Origin: UBA5859 sp041940025
GTDB lineage: Bacteria; Pseudomonadota; Gammaproteobacteria; UBA5859
Length of the DNA: 64,000 bases
Assembly: GCA_041940025.1 (NCBI GenBank)
Contig: JBGTSY010000003.1
Location: 186,001-250,000 of the forward strand
Direction: 5' to 3'
The position numbers and the translations under genes are program-made. The notes below the pieces were generated by a model that saw only the letters and a program-made list of their open reading frames with translations, was not told the origin of the DNA and ran no database searches. Positions 1-8,504 of this stretch are shown here, one piece after another (within the stretch, counting starts at the first letter, position 1; each line of letters begins with the position of its first letter).

Positions 1-401
1 GCCGATCTGATGGCTCGCATTGTCACCCAGGTTTCAGATAAAACGGTCTGTCGACAGTCACCGATTAAGGTAACCGCTGTCAACACCCTGTGAGTTTGGC
101 CCGAGAGTTGCCCTAAGGTTTCCCGAGTTTGCTCTAACGATTCGGGTTTTCCAAAAATGCGTCCATGTAGTTCTACTATGGTATCGGCCGCGAGCACTGG
201 AATGTGTTCCGCTTGGCATACTTGCTTCACTTTGTTCGCCTTTTCAGTGGCTAAGCGTGTCACATAGTCTTCGGGCTGCTCCCCGATGAATAAGGACTCA
301 TCTATTTCTGCTGGCCTAACCAAGGCTTCGAGTCCAATTTGTTGCAATAGATGCAACCTTCTCGGTGAGGCGGACGCAAGAATCACATCAACATGACCCA
401 T
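1..401 (-). CDS. maf: Maf-like nucleoside triphosphate pyrophosphatase (partial, C-terminus outside window)
   Basis: Reading leftward from the ATG at 401, the protein begins with a few residues and then ASASPRR, the phosphate-binding signature of Maf/YhdE house-cleaning pyrophosphatases. Further on are an AADTIVELHGRIFGKP stretch containing the catalytic Asp, and a SGQTHRVLTAVTL stretch, both typical of the family. Maf proteins hydrolyse non-canonical NTPs (dTTP/UTP or m7GTP subfamilies) in the cytoplasm. About 133 of the usual ~195 residues are visible, so the C-terminal third lies left of the window. The ATG overlaps the rlmH stop as TAATG, which indicates translational coupling at the end of the rsfS-rlmH operon. 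The exact substrate subfamily cannot be decided from what is visible. Confidence 0.9.
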   Translation of the reverse strand, partial: MGHVDVILASASPRRLHLLQQIGLEALVRPAEIDESLFIGEQPEDYVTRLATEKANKVKQVCQAEHIPVLAADTIVELHGRIFGKPESLEQTRETLGQLSGQTHRVLTAVTLIGDCRQTVLSETWVTMRAIRS

Positions 402-874
402 TAGGAACCTCGATGATAGGGCAACCCATTTAGAATCGACCAAGCCCGATAGAGTTGTTCGGCGACCACCACACGTACAAGAGGATGAGGCAAGGTAAGC
501 GGGGATAAAGACCAGACCTCATCGGCCGCTGCCTGCACCTGTCCAGGCAATCCATCGGGTCCGCCTACTAAAAAGACAAGCTGTTGGTGATCACTTCTCC
601 ATTGGTCCAACTTGTCCGCCAATTGCTCCGTAGACCAGTGCTTCCCCTCCACCGCCAGCGCAATGGTTCGGGCACCAGAGCGAATGGCATGGCGCATTCT
701 CTGCGCCTCGCGACGATCAATTCTCTTCTGATCTGAGTTTTTACCACGACGCTCTAGTGGGAGTTCAGTCAGCGTCAACTTCCACTCTTTTGGCAGACGG
801 GACGCATAGTCTTTGAATCCCTCGTCAACCCATGCAGGCATGCTTTTACCAAAAGCGACTAATTCAAGCCGCAT
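401..874 (-). CDS. rlmH: 23S rRNA pseudouridine1915-N3 methyltransferase RlmH
   Basis: This 157-residue protein has the family's usual length (~155). It is a SPOUT (trefoil-knot) methyltransferase that methylates pseudouridine 1915 in helix 69 of 23S rRNA on the 70S ribosome, using S-adenosylmethionine. It shows the SAM-binding FLVGGPDG at 101-108, the knot segment LTLPHPLVRVVVAEQLYRAW around 127-145 and a C-terminal LPYHR. An RGKNSDQKRI segment near 43-52 is also conserved. It lies 38 nt after rsfS and overlaps maf by one base, an arrangement common in gammaproteobacteria. Confidence 0.97.
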   Translation of the reverse strand: MRLELVAFGKSMPAWVDEGFKDYASRLPKEWKLTLTELPLERRGKNSDQKRIDRREAQRMRHAIRSGARTIALAVEGKHWSTEQLADKLDQWRSDHQQLVFLVGGPDGLPGQVQAAADEVWSLSPLTLPHPLVRVVVAEQLYRAWSILNGLPYHRGS

Positions 875-912
875 AGAGGCAGATCAGGAAGAGCAATCGG
901 ATGATGCTAAAA

Positions 913-1281
913 TCAATCAACTTGTTCATCAATCTCATCGGTGTTAAGCAAAGCCGTGGCATTTGGATCCCACAATTTTTCCAGCGCATAAAAATCCCGG
1001 ACCTCTTGCAACATCACATGCACTACCACATCTCCTAGATCCACCAATCCCCATTCACCGCCTTGATATCCCTCGACCCCAAGAGGAAGCACACCACTCT
1101 TTTTTGATTTTTCGACTACATTATCAACTAAAGCACGTACGTGACGATTTGAACGGCCAGTACAAACAAGAATGTAGTCCGTCACACTAGTAAAATCGGA
1201 CACCGCCAACCGCACTAAATCGATAGCTTTCACATCTTCTAATGCGTCTGCAACTAAATCTTCTAACTCTTCTGTATTCAT
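913..1281 (-). CDS. rsfS: Ribosomal silencing factor RsfS
   Basis: A 122-residue protein of the RsfS/Iojap family, slightly longer than the ~105-residue E. coli protein because of an acidic C-terminal tail (TDEIDEQVD). RsfS binds ribosomal protein uL14 on the 50S subunit and blocks subunit joining in starvation. Family features are the core SVTDYILVCTGRSNRHV and the GEWGLVDLGDVVVHVM stretch followed by FYALEKLW. The start is one base downstream of the nadD stop codon, so nadD-rsfS-rlmH-maf is probably one transcript. Confidence 0.96.
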   Translation of the reverse strand: MNTEELEDLVADALEDVKAIDLVRLAVSDFTSVTDYILVCTGRSNRHVRALVDNVVEKSKKSGVLPLGVEGYQGGEWGLVDLGDVVVHVMLQEVRDFYALEKLWDPNATALLNTDEIDEQVD

Positions 1282-1282
1282 A

Positions 1283-1930
1283 TCAACCGGACTTCACATC
1301 ATAATTTGAATATAAACCCCAGCTTTCAATGAGTTCACATACACTATCCGGCACCAAATAACGGATGCGACGCTTCTGACGCAAACACTCTCTTATCTGT
1401 GTGGATGAAATATCTAATAGTGTCATCGAATAAAATAAAATCTCACCAGCGGGTTTTTGCAGTAAATCTGTGGGCTCTTCAGTCACATGTTCTCCCCAAA
1501 CCGACAGACTCTCCTCAGAAACAGTCTCGCCTGGACGGTGCACAACGACTAGATGAGCCAATTCTAGTAGTTCAGCGCTTCGATACCATGCGTCCAAATT
1601 CGCGAAAGCGTCACTGCCCATCAGCCAAACGATAGAGGTCTCTGGATGTTGCGCTCTAAATTGACACAATGTATCAAATGTGTAAGAGGGGCCATCACGC
1701 AGGATCTCGCAGTCGTCGACTTGGATGCATGGCTCACCTTTAACGGCAGCTCTGCACAATAACAAGCGCTGTTCAGCGGAAGCCACGGCTGGCTCTCGGT
1801 GAGCGGCTTGAGCGGTCGGCACCAATCTCACTTCATCCAATTCGAGCGCTTCTTGAAGCTCCACGGCCATTCGCAAATGTCCATGGTGCACTGGATCGAA
1901 TGCGCCGCCCAAAATGCCTAAGGCTGCCAT
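1283..1930 (-). CDS. nadD: Nicotinate-nucleotide adenylyltransferase NadD
   Basis: Adenylates nicotinate mononucleotide to deamido-NAD in NAD biosynthesis. The N-terminus carries GILGGAFDPVHHGH, the nucleotidyltransferase GxFDPxHxGH motif, and the C-terminal part has ISSTQIR, the SxTxxR signature. The frame is open nine codons further upstream, but those residues would overlap the proA stop. I therefore chose the ATG at 1930, one base after the proA TAG, preceded by a GTGAG ribosome-binding sequence. This gives a 215-residue protein, the usual NadD length. Confidence 0.95.
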   Translation of the reverse strand: MAALGILGGAFDPVHHGHLRMAVELQEALELDEVRLVPTAQAAHREPAVASAEQRLLLCRAAVKGEPCIQVDDCEILRDGPSYTFDTLCQFRAQHPETSIVWLMGSDAFANLDAWYRSAELLELAHLVVVHRPGETVSEESLSVWGEHVTEEPTDLLQKPAGEILFYSMTLLDISSTQIRECLRQKRRIRYLVPDSVCELIESWGLYSNYDVKSG

Positions 1931-1931
1931 A

Positions 1932-3188
1932 CTACTCACGAATATGACCTTGGCCAATGACTATAAATTTTTGTGATGTTAACCCTTCTAATCCTACTGG
2001 ACCGCGGGCGTGTATTTTGTCAGTGGAGATGCCTATCTCCGCACCTAAACCATACTCAAAACCATCTGCAAATCGGGTGGACGCGTTCAACATCACTGAG
2101 CTGGAATCCACCTCCCGTAAGAATCGCTGCGCCGCATGGACATCATCGGTAATGATCGATTCTGTGTGTCGCGAGGAGTAGGCATCAATGTGGGCCAGTG
2201 CTTCATCTAATCCACTGACCACACGCACCGCTAAAATAGGCGCAAGATATTCTGTCTCCCAATCTTCATCTGTAGCGGCGACCAACCCGGATATCAATTC
2301 ACGAGTTTTTGCGCACCCTCGGATCTCCACGCCTGCTTGTTGATAGTCTGCAATTAATTTTGGTAGGAGCGCTGCCGCCACAGGTTCGGCGACCAATAAA
2401 GATTCCAGTGTATTGCAGGTTCCGTAGCGTTGAGTTTTTGCGTTAAAAGCGACCTTTCTCGCCATCTCCAAATTTGCTTTTTCATGCACAAAGAGGTGGC
2501 AATTTCCATCCAAATGTTTTATCACCGGCACACGAGCCTCTTTGCTGATACGCTCAATCAACCCTTTGCCGCCACGAGGCACAATCACATCCACGTACTC
2601 AGGTTGACTAATCAACGCGCCCACCGCCGCACGATCAGTCGTGTCCACCACTTGCACTGCGTCACTGGGTAAACCCACTTCTAGTAAACCTGCTGCAATC
2701 ACTTTAGCAATCGCTTGATTGGAATGTTTCGCCTCCGACCCGCCCCGCAATATCGTGGCGTTACCTGATTTGAGACACAATGCCGCTGCATCAGCCGTGA
2801 CATTGGGCCGGGACTCATAAATGATGCCCACTACCCCTAAAGGCACACGCATGCGTCCTACCTGAATGCCACTGGGACGAAAACAGAGATCGGTTAACTC
2901 TCCCACCGGATCTGGCAACGCCGCGATCTGATTCAAGCCTTCGGCCATACTGTGGATTCGACTCTCATCTAAGGCAAGACGGTCCAATAAAGCTGGACTC
3001 AACTGCTGGTCGCGACCGGCCTCCAGATCTAAGCTGTTGGCGGTCATTAAGGCTTCATGAGCGCCAATCAACATCTCGGCAATGGTGATCAATGCCTGGT
3101 TCTTCTGCACCGTAGTGGCCACTGCCATCAGCTTCGACGCCACACGGGCTTGCTGTCCCAATCGCGCCATATAGCCGTTTATATCCAT
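1932..3188 (-). CDS. proA: Gamma-glutamyl phosphate reductase ProA
   Basis: A 418-residue member of the aldehyde-dehydrogenase superfamily. It reduces gamma-glutamyl phosphate to glutamate semialdehyde with NADPH, the second step of proline synthesis. The catalytic cysteine lies in RYGTCNTLES (Cys258). The substrate-binding stretch GIIYESRPNVTADAAALCLKSGNA is present at about 121-144, and VPRGGKGLI at 203-211. The start overlaps the holA stop by one base (TAATG). Insertion of proA between holA and nadD is the Pseudomonas-type arrangement rather than the enteric one. Confidence 0.97.
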   Translation of the reverse strand: MDINGYMARLGQQARVASKLMAVATTVQKNQALITIAEMLIGAHEALMTANSLDLEAGRDQQLSPALLDRLALDESRIHSMAEGLNQIAALPDPVGELTDLCFRPSGIQVGRMRVPLGVVGIIYESRPNVTADAAALCLKSGNATILRGGSEAKHSNQAIAKVIAAGLLEVGLPSDAVQVVDTTDRAAVGALISQPEYVDVIVPRGGKGLIERISKEARVPVIKHLDGNCHLFVHEKANLEMARKVAFNAKTQRYGTCNTLESLLVAEPVAAALLPKLIADYQQAGVEIRGCAKTRELISGLVAATDEDWETEYLAPILAVRVVSGLDEALAHIDAYSSRHTESIITDDVHAAQRFLREVDSSSVMLNASTRFADGFEYGLGAEIGISTDKIHARGPVGLEGLTSQKFIVIGQGHIRE

Positions 3189-4240
3189 TACCCAACAACC
3201 TTCTCATTGTGCCCCACACTGACGAGTGGTGGGGTCGATTCACTCGCTATGGCTAACGCTAATTGTAACAATTCGGCCTCTATATTGCTGGATCCCACGC
3301 CCTTAATGCACCTATCCACCGCCGCACCTCGTGCCAACAGGGCATAGAGACGTGTCAAATCTTGCCGTTTGAGCGCTGAGCGATAATAAGCCTCTCGTTT
3401 TTGCCACACCCCCACTTTGCGTAATGCGGCTGCTGAAGAGGTTCCCGCTGCTACTAACTCAGCCACCGCTATGAGTGTTCTGATCTCTTTGAGCAGAACC
3501 CAGAGGATCAACACCGGCTCTGCGCTCTCGGCAAGTAAAGTGCTCAGCATCATGCGCACCTTGGCCATCTCACCGTTGAACGCCGCGTCTACCAAATCAA
3601 AGGGTGTGTAGCGGGCACTGAGTCCCACCGCCTGCATCATCTGGTTGACCGTGATGTGACTTTTGGGAAAAATCAGAGCCAACTTTTCAATCTCTTGGGC
3701 GGCAGCCAATAGATTCCCTTCCGAGCGTTCGACCAGCAGCTGAACGGCCTCTGACTCTGCATCTAGATGATGCTGCCTGAGCCGCTGCCGAATCCATTGC
3801 GGTAATTTCTGTCTGTCGATGGGCCAAACCTGAACCCACCATCCTGCGGATTCAATCTGTTTGATCCATTTGCTTCGAGATTGAGAAGACTCAATTTTTG
3901 CACTGCGAATCAACAGCACCCTATCCGGGTTCGGAGAAGATAGATAAGTCAATAACTCTGCGGTATCGTTTTCTTTTAGTTTGCCATGCAACAGATTCAG
4001 TTGTAGCACATACTTTTCGGCAAACAGACTCTGCGTACGAAGCTCTGCTAGGAGGCTGGACCAGTCAAACTTGTTATCCAGTGTGAACTGTTGATGTCGT
4101 TGATACCCTTGTTGTTCAGCCGCTTTTATCAGTTGTTCACAAGCTTCCTCAACCAGCAAGTGTTCATCTCCAGCTATTAATACAACTGCTGGAATTTCCT
4201 GCTTCAGTTGCGCCGTCAGTTGATAGGAAGGAAATTTCAT
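3188..4240 (-). CDS. holA: DNA polymerase III delta subunit HolA
   Basis: This 350-residue protein corresponds to the delta subunit of the clamp loader, the wrench that opens the beta sliding clamp. The N-terminal segment VVLIAGDEHLLVEEACEQLI resembles the degenerate P-loop region of HolA, and the length agrees with the E. coli protein (343). The identification also rests on position directly after lptE, a conserved pairing, with only 3 nt between the two genes. Delta is a slowly conserved AAA+ relative, so motif evidence alone is modest. Confidence 0.93.
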   Translation of the reverse strand: MKFPSYQLTAQLKQEIPAVVLIAGDEHLLVEEACEQLIKAAEQQGYQRHQQFTLDNKFDWSSLLAELRTQSLFAEKYVLQLNLLHGKLKENDTAELLTYLSSPNPDRVLLIRSAKIESSQSRSKWIKQIESAGWWVQVWPIDRQKLPQWIRQRLRQHHLDAESEAVQLLVERSEGNLLAAAQEIEKLALIFPKSHITVNQMMQAVGLSARYTPFDLVDAAFNGEMAKVRMMLSTLLAESAEPVLILWVLLKEIRTLIAVAELVAAGTSSAAALRKVGVWQKREAYYRSALKRQDLTRLYALLARGAAVDRCIKGVGSSNIEAELLQLALAIASESTPPLVSVGHNEKVVG

Positions 4241-4243
4241 TGC

Positions 4244-4777
4244 TTATCCGCCGGGAGCAATGTTCTTGGTGTGGGCTTTTAAACTTGAACTTAGCTTATT
4301 AATAATTAGCATGCTGGCCTCTTGCACCATTTGCTCACGTAATAATCTTTTTTCTGCGTCCTTACCTAGAACCTGTCCCTCATTAAAACTATAGTCGCGT
4401 CGTAAACGAATAGGAGTCGGTTCTAAAATTGGTTTGCCATCTGTATCCATCAATTGAATATAGACCTCGTAGATCAACTCAAATTCTTTAGCTTTACCGT
4501 CTGCACCAATAGACAGTATATTTGAATCAAGCTGTTCTCTAGAAATTTTTAGGATAACCTTCGCGCTCTCCTCTTCTCCCAACATCACCAAAGAAATGTT
4601 GTTGGCTTCGAACTGATTCCTAAGCGCCTGATCTAAACCAAATTTTAGGTTTGCACCATCAATCGCGAGGGGTTGCCACTCGGCCGGCAACTCAAACGCC
4701 CCTCTTAAATGCCAGCCACACGCTGCGATGGAACAGATCCAGAGCGCACAGAATAGGCTCATCAGAACTTTTTTCAT
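4244..4777 (-). CDS. lptE: LPS-assembly lipoprotein LptE
   Basis: A 177-residue outer-membrane lipoprotein that plugs the LptD barrel and helps insert lipopolysaccharide into the outer leaflet. The N-terminus is a signal peptide with two lysines, a hydrophobic run and the lipobox IAAC, giving lipidated Cys20. This is followed by GWHLRG, characteristic of LptE/RlpB. Near the C-terminus a conserved RRDYSFNEGQVLGKDAE stretch is seen. Its ATG overlaps the leuS stop as ATGA, so expression is probably coupled to leuS. Confidence 0.95.
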   Translation of the reverse strand: MKKVLMSLFCALWICSIAACGWHLRGAFELPAEWQPLAIDGANLKFGLDQALRNQFEANNISLVMLGEEESAKVILKISREQLDSNILSIGADGKAKEFELIYEVYIQLMDTDGKPILEPTPIRLRRDYSFNEGQVLGKDAEKRLLREQMVQEASMLIINKLSSSLKAHTKNIAPGG

Positions 4778-7230
4778 TTGGCCACTATATTAATGAGTTT
4801 ATTTGGCACCACAATCACTCTATGTACCTTTTTGTCCACCAAAAATTTTTGTAGTCTCTCATGTTGCATCGCGACTTGTCCTAATTGCTCCTGTGTCAAA
4901 GAACATGACAACTCAGCCCGCGCACGAACCTTTCCATTCACCTGTAGCACATACTCCACTTCACTCTCTTCTAGCGCCTGTTTATCCACCGCAGGCCAGT
5001 TAGAGTCAATGACCGCTTCTTGCTGACCCAGCGACAACCAAACCTCGTGAGTGACATGGGGCGCAATGGGAGACAACACCTGAGTCATTATTTCCAGCGC
5101 TTCCCGTTGTACGGCCGCGCCTTGCGGTGTCTCATCATCATACTTTTGAATCGCATTTAATAACTCCATGCAGGATGCGATCACGGTATTAAATGTTTGC
5201 CGTCTACCTAGATCATCAGTGGCCTTGGACAACATCTGGTGAGTCTGACGACGTAAGGATTTTTGATCCTCATTCAGATGATTAATCTCGAGTTTTTCCA
5301 CCTCTTTAAATTGATGCACATGTTTAGCACAAGTGGCCCAATAACGCTTAATAAAACGATAGGCCCCCTCTACGCCTGCATCTGACCATTCAAGTGATTT
5401 ATCCGGTGGTGCTGCGAAAAGCACAAAGAGCCGAGCGGTATCAGCGCCATATTGGTCAAGCAACTCTTGTGGATCCACTGTATTACCCTTGGACTTAGAC
5501 ATCTTGGCACCATCTTTGAGTACCATGCCTTGGGTCAATAGGGCAGAGAATGGTTCAGTGCTACTCACTAACCCAGCATCGCGCATGAGCTTATGATAAA
5601 AACGTGCATACAACAGATGCAATATTGCATGTTCAATGCCGCCTACATATTGATCCACAGGCAACCAATAGTTTGCCCGTTCATCTAACTGAGCGTCAGT
5701 AGCATCTGCGCTTGTATATCGCGCATAGTACCAAGAAGATTCCATAAATGTATCAAAGGTGTCTGTCTCTCGTTCAGCTTCCTGACCACACTTTGGACAG
5801 GTGGTACGGTAAAATTCTGATAGTTTCTTTAGTGGCGATCCCACTCCTTCTAAGGTGATCTCTTCTGGCAAGCGTACGGGTAACTGATCTTCAGGCACTG
5901 GTACCGTCCCACATGCCGCACAATGAATCACAGGAATGGGCGCGCCCCAATAGCGCTGCCGGGACACACCCCAATCACGCAGACGATAATTGATTTGCAC
6001 TTCTCCGCGCTCGGTTTGCTGAAGATGATCGGCAATCGCGCCAAATGCCTCTTGCGAAGTGAAGCCATTAAATTGTCCCGAATTCACCAATCGACCAGGC
6101 AGGACGAAGGCCTGCTGGGAAATATCAATCTGTTCGCCATCTAACGGCTCTATCACCTGCTTGATGGGTAACTGATACTTGCGTGCAAACTCATGATCCC
6201 TGGTGTCATGTGCAGGCACTGACATCACTGCACCAGTGCCATATTCCATTAACACGAAATTTGCCACCCAAATGGGCAGTGTCTCTCCAGTGATAGGATG
6301 GATGACCTTTAAACCTGTATCAATACCCTGCTTTTCCACAGTTTCAATGGCCGCTTCGCTGGTTTCAGCTTGACCACAGGCATCAATAAACTTTTGCAAT
6401 TCGGCATTGGATTCGGCTGTTTTTAATGCCAAGGGATGAGTCGCTGCGATGGCCAAGTAAGTGGCACCCATGAGGGTGTCGGGTCGCGTGGTAAACACAG
6501 CCAGCACCGCAGATTCATTCTCCACTTGAAACTGGATCTGCACACCTTTCGAGCGGCCAATCCAGTTTCGTTGCATGGTTTTGACCTGTTCTGGCCACTG
6601 ATCGAGTTGATCCAGATCCTTTAGTAACTCCTCAGCATAATCGGTGATGCGCAAAAACCACTGAGGGATCTCTTTACGCACCACCGGCGTATCACAACGC
6701 CAACAACACCCATCCACCACTTGTTCGTTAGCCAACACCGTTAAATCATGTGGACACCAATTCACCGGCGCAGTTTTTTTATAAGCCAAGCCTTTTTGCA
6801 TCAGACGCACAAACATCTGTTGTTCCCAGCGGTAATATTCCGCATCGCAGGTAGCCAGCTCCCGGCTCCAATCGTAACCGAATCCCAACTGTTTCAACTG
6901 TGTACGCATATAGTCAATATTGCTTCGAGTCCAAGCGGCTGGTGCCACCTGATTTTTCAACGCCGCATTTTCTGCCGGCAACCCGAAGGCATCCCAACCC
7001 ATGGGTTGTAGTACGTTTTTACCCTGCATACGGTGGTACCTAGCAAGGGCATCCCCAATGGTGTAATTTCGCACGTGTCCCATGTGCAATCGACCACTGG
7101 GATAGGGAAACATTGACAGACAGTAATACTTCTGCTTGCTGCTATCTTCTCTAACCTGGAAGCTTTTTGACGCCTCCCAATAAGCTTGCGCTCGCTGCTC
7201 AATGAGCTGATGTTGATACTTATCTTGCAT
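4774..7230 (-). CDS. leuS: Leucyl-tRNA synthetase
   Basis: An 818-residue class I aminoacyl-tRNA synthetase that charges tRNA-Leu. The HIGH signature is HMGH at 49-52 within FPYPSGRLHMGHVRNY, and the KMSKS loop is at 576-580. A zinc-binding Cys pair occurs near 159 and 176-179 (NWCP and CCWRC). The editing (CP1) domain lies between, with MSVPAHDTRDHEFA near 336-349, including the Asp that blocks misactivated amino acids. The gene heads the leuS-lptE-holA-proA-nadD-rsfS-rlmH-maf string, with a 123-nt upstream gap that presumably holds its promoter. Confidence 0.98.
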   Translation of the reverse strand: MQDKYQHQLIEQRAQAYWEASKSFQVREDSSKQKYYCLSMFPYPSGRLHMGHVRNYTIGDALARYHRMQGKNVLQPMGWDAFGLPAENAALKNQVAPAAWTRSNIDYMRTQLKQLGFGYDWSRELATCDAEYYRWEQQMFVRLMQKGLAYKKTAPVNWCPHDLTVLANEQVVDGCCWRCDTPVVRKEIPQWFLRITDYAEELLKDLDQLDQWPEQVKTMQRNWIGRSKGVQIQFQVENESAVLAVFTTRPDTLMGATYLAIAATHPLALKTAESNAELQKFIDACGQAETSEAAIETVEKQGIDTGLKVIHPITGETLPIWVANFVLMEYGTGAVMSVPAHDTRDHEFARKYQLPIKQVIEPLDGEQIDISQQAFVLPGRLVNSGQFNGFTSQEAFGAIADHLQQTERGEVQINYRLRDWGVSRQRYWGAPIPVIHCAACGTVPVPEDQLPVRLPEEITLEGVGSPLKKLSEFYRTTCPKCGQEAERETDTFDTFMESSWYYARYTSADATDAQLDERANYWLPVDQYVGGIEHAILHLLYARFYHKLMRDAGLVSSTEPFSALLTQGMVLKDGAKMSKSKGNTVDPQELLDQYGADTARLFVLFAAPPDKSLEWSDAGVEGAYRFIKRYWATCAKHVHQFKEVEKLEINHLNEDQKSLRRQTHQMLSKATDDLGRRQTFNTVIASCMELLNAIQKYDDETPQGAAVQREALEIMTQVLSPIAPHVTHEVWLSLGQQEAVIDSNWPAVDKQALEESEVEYVLQVNGKVRARAELSCSLTQEQLGQVAMQHERLQKFLVDKKVHRVIVVPNKLINIVAK

Positions 7231-7353
7231 GACTGTTCACTACTGAGTGTAAGATCGATGGTGAGTTAAAATCAGCTGGGACTCTATAACAACTAGTTAG
7301 GGATCACCAGCTTGACTCGATGTGACTACTCAACACTGGAAAATAGAGGGGTG

Positions 7354-8496
7354 TTACTGATGCATCGCGTCTGCGCGAGATGGCGTCAAAGCGGGTGTTA
7401 ACTCCAATCCAGCTTCATGACAGCCTTGAACCAGAGATCCCAATCCAAATGCAGACACGGGACCAAGTGCGCCGTTAGCGATAAAGCCCTGTTTCTGCGC
7501 TTGCACCGCGCCCCAGGCTAATATTTCGGCGGTAAAATCATAAGGATTCACCCCCTGCAACACGGACTGACTTAACTGTTTACCCGTATCCGAATAGACT
7601 TGCGCCACCACGTAGGAGCCGGTTTTCGCTCTTAATTTAGCATCCGGCCCACGGCCCTCACTATTGCCAAAGCGACGAGATAAAGTTGCTAGTAGCGCTC
7701 GATAACCTGGGATCTTAAACAAAACGGTTTGCATCAATACCAGCAACGGCATGAGATAGGACACGGCACCGAACCAACCTAAGTAGGTATTGATATCACG
7801 CAGTTGGGCGTAACTCTGTGGTAGGGCTAAATGCTCACTACCGGGTACGGCTGCCGCCGGTTTGCGAGATCCCCGCACATCAAATCGCCTAACCTTGGCG
7901 ACTCCCAATTTTACTCTCTTGCTGCCTCCGGCGAAAAATACCCCAGGATCCAAGGTTGCACCCATCACCGATGCTCTCGTGCCCTGGCTCATTGATGACG
8001 CGCTAAAGGGACCAAGCGCATAATAACCCACATCCACTCGAGAGGCCGCTTCGCCAGCCTGTTCCAAAGCCGCAGCGGCAACACAATTCCCCGGTACATA
8101 GTCGTAACCAAATGCGGTCACCAGAGTAATACCTGCTTCGCGGGCAGGTGCATCATAATGCTCAAACACTTCACGAATAAAACTAGGCTCACCCGTTGAA
8201 TCTAGGTAATGTGCGCCTTTTTTGATACAGGATTGTAATGCCGCATTGCCATATTGAACGAACGGTCCAACAGTGCTAATTAATATATCGCCTTTGGAGA
8301 CAAGCGCATCCACCGACTCTGGGCGGGTGACATCAGCAACTCGTATTTCTAAATCGCCCAACCGAGTGGCCAGTGATTTTAGTTTGTCTTCACTCCTACC
8401 GGCCAAAATCGGGCGAATATTTCGCCTCACTAAGGCTTCGGCAATTAAGTGGCCAGTGAAACCTGTCGCACCAAATAAGATAATTTGATTACTCAT
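7354..8496 (-). CDS. Saccharopine dehydrogenase-like NAD(P)-binding oxidoreductase
   Basis: A 380-residue protein starting with a Rossmann nucleotide-binding loop (ILFGATGFTGHLIAEAL, residues 6-22) and an AGRSEDKL segment that suits NADP binding. This is the layout of the saccharopine-dehydrogenase-like or trans-acting enoyl reductase family, which in mycobacteria reduces lipid intermediates. A hydrophobic stretch around 240-262 may associate with membrane. The true substrate is unknown. It lies 8 nt after the lipase gene and may be co-transcribed with the volA-like/fadL pair, which hints at lipid metabolism. It is not the lysine-pathway dehydrogenase, which is a separate gene at 25999. Confidence 0.75.
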   Translation of the reverse strand: MSNQIILFGATGFTGHLIAEALVRRNIRPILAGRSEDKLKSLATRLGDLEIRVADVTRPESVDALVSKGDILISTVGPFVQYGNAALQSCIKKGAHYLDSTGEPSFIREVFEHYDAPAREAGITLVTAFGYDYVPGNCVAAAALEQAGEAASRVDVGYYALGPFSASSMSQGTRASVMGATLDPGVFFAGGSKRVKLGVAKVRRFDVRGSRKPAAAVPGSEHLALPQSYAQLRDINTYLGWFGAVSYLMPLLVLMQTVLFKIPGYRALLATLSRRFGNSEGRGPDAKLRAKTGSYVVAQVYSDTGKQLSQSVLQGVNPYDFTAEILAWGAVQAQKQGFIANGALGPVSAFGLGSLVQGCHEAGLELTPALTPSRADAMHQ

Positions 8497-8504
8497 GCGA
8501 CCAT